A DNA stretch of 5,716 bases from contig JAIEMH010000261.1 of assembly GCA_019752245.1 (NCBI GenBank), forward strand, positions 1-5,716, given 5' to 3'. This stretch comes from Flavobacteriaceae bacterium. Lineage in GTDB: Bacteria; Bacteroidota; Bacteroidia; Flavobacteriales; Flavobacteriaceae. Below the pieces are notes generated by a model. It was not told the DNA's origin and made no database searches. It was given only the letters and a program-made list of their open reading frames with translations. Position numbers and translations under genes: made by a program. Below, one piece after another: positions 1-5,716 of this stretch. Numbering within the stretch: the stretch's first letter is position 1; each line of letters starts with the position of its first letter.

Positions 1-1
1 T

Positions 2-538
2 TTCATCACAGCAGTAATTCACGAAGGTTCGTTTGACAAATTAGCAAGTTTTATAGACCAAGCAAAAAAAGATACCGATGCCGAAATTATTCTTGGCGGA
101 AATTATGATAAATCAAAAGGTTACTTCATTGAACCAACAGTTATTGTAACAACAAATCCAAAATATGCTACAATGGAAACCGAATTATTCGGACCAGTAA
201 TGACGATTTACGTTTATGATGATGCAAAATGGGAAGAAACTTTAGCTTTAGTTGATGGAACTTCAGAGTATGCATTAACAGGAGCAATTTTTAGTCAAGA
301 CAGATATGCTACCATTGAAGCTACTCAAGCTTTACAAAACGCTGCAGGAAATTTCTACATCAACGACAAGCCAACAGGTGCTGTTGTTGGTATGCAACCT
401 TTTGGTGGCGCAAGAGCTTCAGGGACAAACGACAAAGCAGGTTCAATGCAAAATTTATTGCGTTGGGTATCGCCAAGAACTATAAAAGAAACTTTTGTAA
501 CCCCAGAAGATTACAGATATCCGTTTTTGGGAGAATAA
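2..538 (+). CDS. pruA: L-glutamate gamma-semialdehyde (1-pyrroline-5-carboxylate) dehydrogenase, C-terminal part
   Basis: Partial gene: 178 codons run open from the left edge to a TAA stop, and the start lies outside the window. The enzyme oxidises glutamate gamma-semialdehyde to glutamate with NAD+, the second step of proline catabolism, in the cytoplasm. Visible are the aldehyde dehydrogenase motif ELFGP (partial residues 61-65) and the stretch NFYINDKPTG followed by QPFGGARASGTND (about 117-144). The latter matches closely, from memory, the aldehyde-anchor loop of the ALDH4A1/P5C dehydrogenase family. The tail (LRWVSPRTIKET) also fits ALDH4A1-type enzymes better than generic aldehyde dehydrogenases. 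The anchor loop has Gly-Ala where the human enzyme has Gly-Ser; bacterial enzymes commonly have Gly-Ala. The catalytic Cys and Glu lie upstream and cannot be checked. The gene ends in its own terminator, so it is not obviously cotranscribed with the next gene. Confidence 0.93.
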   Translation, partial: FITAVIHEGSFDKLASFIDQAKKDTDAEIILGGNYDKSKGYFIEPTVIVTTNPKYATMETELFGPVMTIYVYDDAKWEETLALVDGTSEYALTGAIFSQDRYATIEATQALQNAAGNFYINDKPTGAVVGMQPFGGARASGTNDKAGSMQNLLRWVSPRTIKETFVTPEDYRYPFLGE

Positions 539-563
539 TTTCAAAATGCAAAACACAAAAATT

Positions 564-597
564 AAAAAGTTCATTCAGCAATGTTTGAACTTTTTTT
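564..597 (+). terminator. Rho-independent terminator of pruA
   Basis: Inverted repeat AAAAAGTTCA (564-573) and TGAACTTTTT (586-595) with a 12-nt loop, followed by a T tract that runs to 597. It begins 25 nt after the pruA stop. The stem is AT-rich with few G-C pairs, as is usual in low-GC Bacteroidota, so termination strength is uncertain. Confidence 0.75.
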
Positions 598-598
598 A

Positions 599-629
599 TT
601 TGCCTGATTATTAATTTTTTGTATCTTCG
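599..629 (+). promoter_or_regulatory. Predicted Bacteroidota promoter of the secreted hydrolase gene
   Basis: A -33 element TTTG (599-602), 19 nt spacer, and a -7 element TATCTTCG (622-629), one mismatch from the Bacteroidota consensus TAnnTTTG. Transcription would begin near 635, giving an A-rich leader of about 15 nt with no Shine-Dalgarno before the ATG at 650. The -33 element begins one base after the T tract of the preceding terminator. Confidence 0.6.
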
Positions 630-649
630 AAAATCAAAACCAACAAACT

Positions 650-2944
650 ATGAAAACAAAAATTACCTTACTAATTTTTATGTTATTTTCTATTTTGGGA
701 TTTAGCCAAGATAAAAAGTATGATTTATTAAAAAACAAGACACAAACAAACATTTTATACGACAGAGTTTTTAGTATTTCGAATGCTACAAATTTAAAAT
801 CGGAAGAAATTTCAACCAATTATTTTTTGCAAGTTTATCATGAGATGCAACGTTCTGATTTTCAAGACAGACTTCCTGTTTTAGAGAAAATTAGAGAACA
901 AGCCAATCTAGGTTTTGCTCAAAAACAAATTCCTTTATCGATTTTGATTTCTGATTTTGAAACTATAAAAACTTCTGAAATAGAAAGCAAAAACATTTTC
1001 CTAAACGGAAATAATCAAATGGAAATAAAAACAGGAACACCTACTCCATTTGAAAAACACAGCATCAATTTGATTGGCGCATTATTACAAAAATCTAAAA
1101 GCAATCAAGTTGAATTTATCCTTAAAGACAATTTGATTTTCAATACTACCAACAGATCTATTTCGTCTATTTCAGTAAATTATAACGATAGTAAAAGCTG
1201 GAAAAACATCAACCAAAACCAAGCTTTTAAAATTAATTTCACTAATAACGGCAGTCAAATTATTCGATTTAAATTAACACTTTCAACAGGAGAAATTGTT
1301 TCTCAATCCATAACTTTTGATGTAGATTGTCCGACTCTTGCTAATAAAAACTCTCAAATTCAGCAAAGCCCTAATGTAATTACTACTATAAGTGCTACAA
1401 TTCCATACCAAGGATATGCCGAAACACAAGGGTTTTTAGGTCAAGGAGAATACGAAATATTTCCAGATACAGTAGATGGAATTTTAGACAAACCTATCTT
1501 TCTTCTAGACGGATTTGATCCTGGAGATACTAGAAATTCAACTGCAATCTATTCTTTATTAAACTATGGAACTGGTGGTCAAAATCTTGGCGATATAGTT
1601 CGAGCTCAAGGATTTGATATTATTGTTTTGAACTTTCCAACCTATACAAGACCAAATACAACTACTGTAATTGATGGTGGCGTAGATTATATTCAAAGAA
1701 ATGCTATGATTTTAGTGGAACTAATAAATCAAATAAATGCTCAAAAAGTTGGAACTGAAAAAAATGTAATTATCGGACCAAGCATGGGAGGTTTAATTTC
1801 GAGATATGCACTTCGTTACATGGAAACAAACAGCATGAATCCAGACACAAGATTGTACATTTCATTTGATTCGCCTCATTTGGGAGCAAATGTGCCGATT
1901 GGTTTTCAGCATTTGTTCAATTATATGGCTTATGGTCCACTTGGCGATGTAACAGTTCAAGCAATTGTCAACGGAATGTTGAAAAGTCCAGCCGCCAAAG
2001 AAATGTTGATTGACCATTTTGAAGGACATCTACAATCAGGAAGCGTTACCGAATTTAACACAGCCGCAACAACTTTATTGCCAACTGGAGCACCAAATTT
2101 TAGAACAGCTTTTCAAAACGAATTGAATGCTTATGGGTTTCCGACAACAACAAGAAATATTTCAATTGCAAATGGCGCAGGAAACGGAACTATGACAGGA
2201 ACTCCTGGAATGGTTGTTATGAATCACACTTTTAATGTAACCTCTACGCAAAGAGCTATTATCAATTTAAATTTTACTCCATTAGCAAATCAATCGTTAC
2301 AAGTAAGCAGATTTAGAGGCCAAACAAATATTATTTTTTGGTTTACCGTTTATGAAAGTTTAGCAAACTCAAAGTCGCCGACCTACACAAGCGGACTTGA
2401 CACCGCACCTGGAGGAAGATTTGACATGAATTCACTTTCTGCTGGAACAACAGGAAACACTTTATTGACAGAATTTTTCAACAATTTACAAATATTGTAT
2501 TTTGATTTTATTCCAACATTAAGTTCTATGGCTATTTCTAGCTCTACCGACTTGTATTCTAATGTAAATGCGACATCCACAACGCCATTTGCTGCTTATT
2601 CTATTCCAACTACAAATGAAAACCATGTAACTTTAACACCAGACAATGTAACTTTTGCATTGAATGAAATATTAAATCCGGTTTTAAACACCAATCAAAA
2701 CCTTGCGTTGAACAGTGTTTGGATCAAAAATCCGATTGAAAATTCAGTACAAATAAATTCTAATTATACTATTGAGAACGCGTCCATTTCTATAACAGAT
2801 ATTTTAGGGAAGAATGTTTTCAATGCTAATAATCAAACAATAAATGGAACTTTAGAAATTCCAGTTTCATTATCAAATGGTGTTTTCTTAATCACCATTA
2901 AAAACGAAAAAGGAAGTATCACAAAAAAAATAGTAAAAGGTTAA
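650..2944 (+). CDS. Secreted alpha/beta hydrolase (lipase/esterase-like) with T9SS type A sorting domain
   Basis: A 764-residue protein. Residues 1-19 form a signal peptide (MKTK then a hydrophobic core), probably cut before Gln20 (GFS|QD); there is no lipobox cysteine. Residues 20 to about 250 match nothing I recognise; about 170-226 look like a beta-sandwich. The hydrolase fold starts near 280 (PIFLLDGFDP, a likely oxyanion strand). The nucleophile elbow is GPSMGG with Ser378, and SFDSPHLGA (405-413) resembles the SPHxG motif of PGAP1/DUF676-like lipases. Asp634 and His659 (NENHVTLTPDN) are the best acid and base candidates by position, which is inference. Residues about 688-764 fit the Por secretion tail: NP near its start, ITDILGKNV, GVFLITI and terminal KKIVKG. 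The product is expected to cross the outer membrane by T9SS and be surface-anchored or released. The substrate is unknown; ester or lipid hydrolysis is the best guess. The ATG at 650 is chosen because it gives the signal peptide and sits just after a promoter. The gene is monocistronic by its flanking signals. Confidence 0.88.
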   Translation: MKTKITLLIFMLFSILGFSQDKKYDLLKNKTQTNILYDRVFSISNATNLKSEEISTNYFLQVYHEMQRSDFQDRLPVLEKIREQANLGFAQKQIPLSILISDFETIKTSEIESKNIFLNGNNQMEIKTGTPTPFEKHSINLIGALLQKSKSNQVEFILKDNLIFNTTNRSISSISVNYNDSKSWKNINQNQAFKINFTNNGSQIIRFKLTLSTGEIVSQSITFDVDCPTLANKNSQIQQSPNVITTISATIPYQGYAETQGFLGQGEYEIFPDTVDGILDKPIFLLDGFDPGDTRNSTAIYSLLNYGTGGQNLGDIVRAQGFDIIVLNFPTYTRPNTTTVIDGGVDYIQRNAMILVELINQINAQKVGTEKNVIIGPSMGGLISRYALRYMETNSMNPDTRLYISFDSPHLGANVPIGFQHLFNYMAYGPLGDVTVQAIVNGMLKSPAAKEMLIDHFEGHLQSGSVTEFNTAATTLLPTGAPNFRTAFQNELNAYGFPTTTRNISIANGAGNGTMTGTPGMVVMNHTFNVTSTQRAIINLNFTPLANQSLQVSRFRGQTNIIFWFTVYESLANSKSPTYTSGLDTAPGGRFDMNSLSAGTTGNTLLTEFFNNLQILYFDFIPTLSSMAISSSTDLYSNVNATSTTPFAAYSIPTTNENHVTLTPDNVTFALNEILNPVLNTNQNLALNSVWIKNPIENSVQINSNYTIENASISITDILGKNVFNANNQTINGTLEIPVSLSNGVFLITIKNEKGSITKKIVKG

Positions 2945-2947
2945 AAC

Positions 2948-2976
2948 AAAAAAGTCTCCAAACGGAGACTTTTTTT
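2948..2976. terminator. Bidirectional intrinsic terminator between convergent hydrolase gene and rsmG
   Basis: GTCTCC (2954-2959) and GGAGAC (2964-2969) pair around a 4-nt loop AAAC. The stem is extended by A6 (2948-2953) against T7 (2970-2976). Because A and T tracts flank both sides, the hairpin can end transcripts from either strand. It starts 3 nt after the hydrolase stop. The rsmG stop codon (2975-2977) overlaps the end of the T tract, so the rsmG stop lies inside the structure. Confidence 0.9.
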
Positions 2977-3604
2977 ATGCTTTAAACTTCAAAGGCAAAT
3001 GAACAACTTTCTTAGTTTCAAAGAATTCATTATCAAAAAACTCTGAAATATTATATTCACTAGCTTTTGGAAAATCTTTCAACTCTTCGGTTAAATCACC
3101 GCCTTTTAAATATAGAATTCCGTTTTTAAGTTCATGCTTATTGGTTTTCTTGATTTTATCTTTTATCCAAGAAACAAAATCGGGCATGTTGGTAACCGCA
3201 CGACTTACAATAAAATCATAATCGCCTTTTACATTTTCAGCTCTAATCTGTTCTGCTTTTACATTTTTTAATTCTAAAGCTTCAGCTACAGCTTTTACAA
3301 CATTTATCTTTTTCAGAATTACATCTATCAAATAAAATCGAGTTTCTGGAAATAAAATTGCCAATGGAATTCCCGGAAAGCCTCCACCAGTTCCTACATC
3401 CAAAACATAAGTTCCCGGTTCAAAAGGTTGAATCTTTGCAATTGCTAACGAATGTAAAACATGTTTTGTGTACAATTCGTCAATATCTTTTCTCGAAATC
3501 ACATTGATTTTTGCATTCCAATCTTGATACAATTCGTTTAGTTTTTCAAATTGTTTCTTTTGAATATCGGTTAGATTTGGAAATTGTTTTAGAATTTCTT
3601 CCAT
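2975..3604 (-). CDS. rsmG: 16S rRNA (guanine527-N7)-methyltransferase RsmG (GidB)
   Basis: A 209-residue cytoplasmic SAM-dependent methyltransferase that places m7G at position 527 of 16S rRNA, in the 530 loop of the decoding site. In well-studied species its loss gives low-level streptomycin resistance. Length is typical of the family. The N-terminal helical part includes WNAKINVISRKD (29-40) and the HVLHSL segment (48-53). The SAM-binding glycine loop is LDVGTGGGFPGIPLA (68-82), closely matching the RsmG form D-x-G-[ST]-G-x-G-x-PG-I-P-L. It is followed by acidic Asp94 in LIDVILKK, which should contact the SAM ribose. The SRAV motif (134-137) and LYLKGGD (164-170) are also family hallmarks. 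The ATG at 3604 is supported by a -7 box about 17 nt upstream and by the normal N-terminus. It is transcribed convergently with the hydrolase gene and divergently from the desaturase gene; it is not next to mnmG (gidA) within this window. Confidence 0.96.
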   Translation of the reverse strand: MEEILKQFPNLTDIQKKQFEKLNELYQDWNAKINVISRKDIDELYTKHVLHSLAIAKIQPFEPGTYVLDVGTGGGFPGIPLAILFPETRFYLIDVILKKINVVKAVAEALELKNVKAEQIRAENVKGDYDFIVSRAVTNMPDFVSWIKDKIKKTNKHELKNGILYLKGGDLTEELKDFPKASEYNISEFFDNEFFETKKVVHLPLKFKA

Positions 3605-3620
3605 GGTCTTAAATTTTTGA

Positions 3621-3628
3621 CAAAAGTA
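3621..3628 (-). promoter_or_regulatory. Predicted -7 element of the rsmG promoter
   Basis: Read on the minus strand, TACTTTTG fits the Bacteroidota -7 consensus TAnnTTTG exactly. It ends 16 nt before the rsmG ATG, so the leader would be only about 10 nt. I see no TTG at the expected 17-23 nt upstream spacing, so the -33 element is weak or absent and the promoter may be weak or need an activator. Confidence 0.5.
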
Positions 3629-3665
3629 AACAATTTAGAAATGTTATTTTTTGATTAATTAACAC

Positions 3666-3694
3666 TTGTGCAATCTTAATAATATTTATATTTG
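3666..3694 (+). promoter_or_regulatory. Predicted Bacteroidota promoter of the desaturase gene
   Basis: TTG (3666-3668), 18 nt spacer, and a perfect -7 element TATATTTG (3687-3694). The transcription start is expected near 3700, giving a leader of about 13 nt to the ATG at 3713. This placement rules out the in-frame TTG at 3692 as the start codon, because it lies inside the -7 box. Confidence 0.7.
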
Positions 3695-3701
3695 TACAAA
3701 T
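3690..3701. promoter_or_regulatory. Palindrome over the desaturase -7 box (possible operator)
   Basis: ATTTGTACAAAT is a perfect 12-bp palindrome covering the end of the -7 element and the predicted transcription start. A near-copy, TTGTGCAA (3666-3673), lies on the -33 element; its centre is 26 bp from that of TTGTACAA (3692-3699). The position is right for a repressor site, but the core TTGTACAA also occurs by chance inside the aminotransferase gene (5667-5674), and part of each copy is promoter consensus. The regulatory role is inference only. Confidence 0.3.
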
Positions 3702-3712
3702 TATATCATTTT

Positions 3713-4810
3713 ATGAATACAACAATGCCAACATTCTCTAAACAAGACAGTTTGAAGTTTTTCAGAACTTTAAATTCTCGTGTAAATACTTATTTTAAAG
3801 AGAATAAAATTGAAAAAACAGGTAACTGGAAACTACATTTAAAAACAGTAATTTTATTTACCGTATTTCTTACGCCTTATTTTTTAATCTTAACATTATC
3901 GACAATGCCTTTTTGGGTATTTTTTCTGTTATCGATTGTAATCGGAATAGGAATGGCTGGAATAGGTATGAACGTCATGCACGACGGAAATCACGGTTCA
4001 TACTCTAACAAATCTTGGATTAATAAATTTATGGGTGGAAGCATTTATATTTTGGCAGGAAATGTCTACAACTGGCAAGTTCAGCACAATGTTTTACACC
4101 ACACTTACACAAATATCCATGGCCATGATGAAGATTTGGATGCTGGTCGAGTAATTCGTTTTACACAAGAAGCAGAATGGCACAAATTCCACAAATTCCA
4201 ACATTATTACTCGGTTTTTCTTTACGGATTACTTACCTTTAATTGGGCAATTACTACAGATTTCAAACAAATGAAAGCCTATTTAGGAAGAAAATTATCT
4301 TACGGCGAAGCTAAAAGCCCGAAGATTTTATGGACAACTTTAATCATCACTAAAGTTATTTATTTCTCTATTTGGCTTGCAATTCCAATGATTTTAGGAA
4401 TCGTTTGGTGGCAAGTTTTAATCGGATTTTTTGTAATGCATTACACTGCCGGTTTAATTTTGAGTATTGTATTTCAGTTGGCCCATGTTGTTGATGAAAC
4501 TACAAACCCTGTTCCGAATGAAGAAGGCGAAATGGAGAACACTTGGGCAATTCACCAATTGTACACAACAGCTAATTTTGCTCCAAAAAACAAAATTGTA
4601 AATTGGTTCACAGGAGGATTAAACCATCAAATAGAACACCACATTTTTCCTAATATAAGTCATATTCACTATGGTAAAATTGCAGAAATTGTAAAACAAA
4701 CTGCTCAAGAATGTAATCTTCCATACCACGAATTCAAAACAATGCGTGGTGCAGTAATGGCACATTTTAAACATTTAAGAGACTTAGGACAACAACCACA
4801 AGTGGCTTAA
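3713..4810 (+). CDS. Membrane fatty-acid (acyl-CoA/acyl-lipid) desaturase, front-end type third histidine box
   Basis: A 365-residue inner-membrane di-iron desaturase of the FA_desaturase (DesA-like) family that introduces a cis double bond into an acyl chain using O2 and an external electron donor. The three histidine boxes are all present: HDGNH (90-94), HNVLHH (125-130) and QIEHH (306-310). The Gln opening the third box is characteristic of front-end (delta-5/delta-6) desaturases and relatives. Hydrophobic segments lie at about 43-62, 66-89, 165-180, 206-232 and 234-258, with the His boxes on the cytoplasmic side as is usual. There is no fused cytochrome b5 or ferredoxin domain, so the electron donor is separate. 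Length is normal for bacterial members. The ATG at 3713 is chosen because it lies just after the predicted transcription start; ATG 3725 (MPTFSKQD) is the alternative. Regiochemistry and whether the substrate is acyl-CoA or phospholipid cannot be read from sequence. A role in membrane fluidity is likely. Confidence 0.92.
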   Translation: MNTTMPTFSKQDSLKFFRTLNSRVNTYFKENKIEKTGNWKLHLKTVILFTVFLTPYFLILTLSTMPFWVFFLLSIVIGIGMAGIGMNVMHDGNHGSYSNKSWINKFMGGSIYILAGNVYNWQVQHNVLHHTYTNIHGHDEDLDAGRVIRFTQEAEWHKFHKFQHYYSVFLYGLLTFNWAITTDFKQMKAYLGRKLSYGEAKSPKILWTTLIITKVIYFSIWLAIPMILGIVWWQVLIGFFVMHYTAGLILSIVFQLAHVVDETTNPVPNEEGEMENTWAIHQLYTTANFAPKNKIVNWFTGGLNHQIEHHIFPNISHIHYGKIAEIVKQTAQECNLPYHEFKTMRGAVMAHFKHLRDLGQQPQVA

Positions 4811-4818
4811 ATAATTTC

Positions 4819-4852
4819 AAATATCCCAACTACAAATTGGGATATTTTTTTT
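4819..4852 (+). terminator. Rho-independent terminator of the desaturase gene
   Basis: AAATATCCCAA (4819-4829) pairs with TTGGGATATTT (4837-4847) as a perfect 11-bp stem around a 7-nt loop, followed by a T tract to 4852 and a further T5 at 4854-4858. It starts 8 nt after the desaturase stop. Confidence 0.88.
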
Positions 4853-4866
4853 ATTTTTACTTTTTG
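4837..4866 (+). promoter_or_regulatory. Candidate promoter of the aminotransferase gene, overlapping the upstream terminator
   Basis: TTG (4837-4839), 18 nt spacer, and TACTTTTTG (4858-4866), which is the -7 consensus TAnnTTTG with one extra base. Transcription would start near 4872, giving a leader of about 22 nt rich in A and C with no Shine-Dalgarno. The -33 element would lie within the 3' arm of the preceding terminator stem. The imperfect -7 box lowers confidence. Confidence 0.4.
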
Positions 4867-4893
4867 AAATTTATAACTAACAACAACTCAACA

Positions 4894-5716
4894 ATGAATC
4901 CATTATCGGACAGAATCAACAATCTATCAACATCCCAAACCTTGGCAATGGCAGCATTGGCAAGAGAATTGAAAGCACAAGGAAAAGATATCATCAGTTT
5001 AAGTCTTGGTGAACCAGATTTCAATACGCCAGATTTCATTAAAGAAGCAGCCAAAAAAGCGATAGACGAAAATTATTCTACCTATTCTCCTGTTGATGGA
5101 TACATGGATTTGAAAGAAGCCATTTGCCGAAAATTCAAAAGAGACAACAATTTAGATTATAAACCAGCAAACGTAGTAGTTTCAACTGGAGCAAAACAAG
5201 CATTATACAACATAGCTCAAGTAATGCTTAACGATGGTGATGAAGTAATTCTTCCTGCGCCATATTGGGTTTCTTATTCAGAAATCATAAAAATGTCGGG
5301 CGGAATACCAGTAGAAGTTCCAACTACAATCGAAAACGATTTCAAAATCACACCACAACAATTAGAAGCAGCAATCACACCAAAGACTAAAATGATTTGG
5401 TACAGTTCGCCTTGTAATCCAAGTGGTTCTGTTTATTCTCGCGAAGAATTTACAGCTATTGCAAAAGTTTTAGAAAAATACCCAAACATCTATATCGTAG
5501 CTGACGAAATCTACGAACACATCAATTTTTCGGGAACATTTTGCAGCATCGCATCAATTCCAGGAATGTTTGAAAGAACAATTACCGTTAACGGAGTTGC
5601 CAAAGCTTTCGCCATGACAGGTTGGAGAATTGGTTATATTGGCGCACCAGAATTCATTGCCAAAGCTTGTACAAAAATGCAAGGTCAAGTTACATCTGGA
5701 GCCAATTCTATCGCAC
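4894..5716 (+). CDS. Class I/II PLP-dependent aminotransferase, aspartate aminotransferase type (N-terminal part)
   Basis: The first 274 codons are present; the gene runs off the right edge, and family members are usually near 400 residues. It probably transfers the amino group between aspartate and 2-oxoglutarate (glutamate/oxaloacetate) in the cytoplasm, using pyridoxal phosphate. Visible motifs are SLSLGEPDFNTP (35-46, substrate-side Gly39), STGAKQAL (97-104, cofactor phosphate region), SSPCNPSG (171-178, Asn175), VADEIYEH (202-209, Asp204 and Tyr207 contacting the pyridine ring) and NGVAKAFAMTGWRIGY (233-248), with Lys237 as the Schiff-base lysine. This is the pattern of the Ib aspartate aminotransferases such as the Thermus type, as I recall it. 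The C-terminal Arg that binds the substrate alpha-carboxylate is outside the window, so aspartate specificity over related activities (for example prephenate or aromatic) cannot be tested. The ATG at 4894 is the natural start: MNPLSDRINNLSTSQT matches the usual N-terminus. Confidence 0.94.
   Translation, partial: MNPLSDRINNLSTSQTLAMAALARELKAQGKDIISLSLGEPDFNTPDFIKEAAKKAIDENYSTYSPVDGYMDLKEAICRKFKRDNNLDYKPANVVVSTGAKQALYNIAQVMLNDGDEVILPAPYWVSYSEIIKMSGGIPVEVPTTIENDFKITPQQLEAAITPKTKMIWYSSPCNPSGSVYSREEFTAIAKVLEKYPNIYIVADEIYEHINFSGTFCSIASIPGMFERTITVNGVAKAFAMTGWRIGYIGAPEFIAKACTKMQGQVTSGANSIA

Noticed and set aside
634..819. Open frame of 61 codons on the minus strand
   Set aside because: It overlaps the promoter and 5' end of the hydrolase gene in antisense, has no promoter or family resemblance, and looks like a by-product of AT-rich sequence.
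2383..2580. Open frame of 65 codons on the minus strand
   Set aside because: It lies wholly inside the hydrolase gene, with no initiation signal and no recognisable motif.
2923..2930. A8 homopolymer near the end of the hydrolase gene as a possible phase-variable slippage site in the T9SS tail
   Set aside because: Runs of this size are common in AT-rich Bacteroidota genes, the frame is intact, and it simply encodes Thr-Lys-Lys-Ile of the sorting tail.
4857..5054. Open frame of 65 codons on the minus strand
   Set aside because: It is antisense to the start of the aminotransferase gene, whose frame is strongly supported by conserved motifs.
5667..5674. TTGTACAA, the same core as the palindrome at the desaturase promoter
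   Set aside because: It lies inside the aminotransferase coding sequence (Cys-Thr-Lys codons) with no promoter nearby, so it is most likely chance. It also tempers the operator idea at 3690-3701.
2..5716. A functional link or operon joining PruA and the aminotransferase through glutamate
   Set aside because: Three unrelated genes, a strand switch and several terminators separate them, so the shared metabolite does not imply a genetic unit.
1..5716. Mobile elements, CRISPR arrays, tRNA or rRNA genes
   Set aside because: No transposase or integrase, no regularly spaced repeats and no tRNA-like or rRNA-like segment was seen; all gaps are short and filled by promoters and terminators.

Overview
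The window looks like core chromosome of a Flavobacterium-type member of the Bacteroidota. The DNA is AT-rich. Leaders are A-rich and lack Shine-Dalgarno sequences. Promoters fit the Bacteroidota pattern TTG/TTTG - about 19 bp - TAnnTTTG, and one gene product carries a type IX secretion (T9SS) C-terminal sorting tail, which is restricted to this phylum. The species cannot be determined from the sequence.

Layout, left to right: (1) the C-terminal part of L-glutamate gamma-semialdehyde (P5C) dehydrogenase, PruA, on the + strand, ending in an intrinsic terminator; (2) a 764-residue secreted alpha/beta hydrolase (lipase/esterase-like) on the + strand, with an N-terminal signal peptide and a T9SS type A tail; (3) a short bidirectional terminator shared with the convergent rsmG (16S rRNA m7G527 methyltransferase, - strand); (4) a divergent intergenic region with promoters facing both ways; (5) a membrane fatty-acid desaturase with three histidine boxes, the last of the QxxHH front-end type; (6) a terminator that abuts or overlaps the next promoter; (7) the N-terminal two thirds of a class I aspartate-type aminotransferase, cut by the window edge.

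Each gene appears to be its own transcription unit, with a recognisable terminator and/or promoter in every gap. There is no sign of an operon, mobile element, CRISPR array or RNA gene. The metabolic genes are loosely related (PruA makes glutamate, the aminotransferase probably uses it as amino donor), but nothing ties them into one system. No gap exceeds about 110 bp.

I do not see a previously undescribed multi-gene system. The least explained items are the secreted hydrolase, with a roughly 250-residue N-terminal region I cannot assign; a 12-bp perfect palindrome sitting on the -7 box of the desaturase promoter, with a near-copy at its -33 box; and very compact fused terminator/promoter signals between genes.
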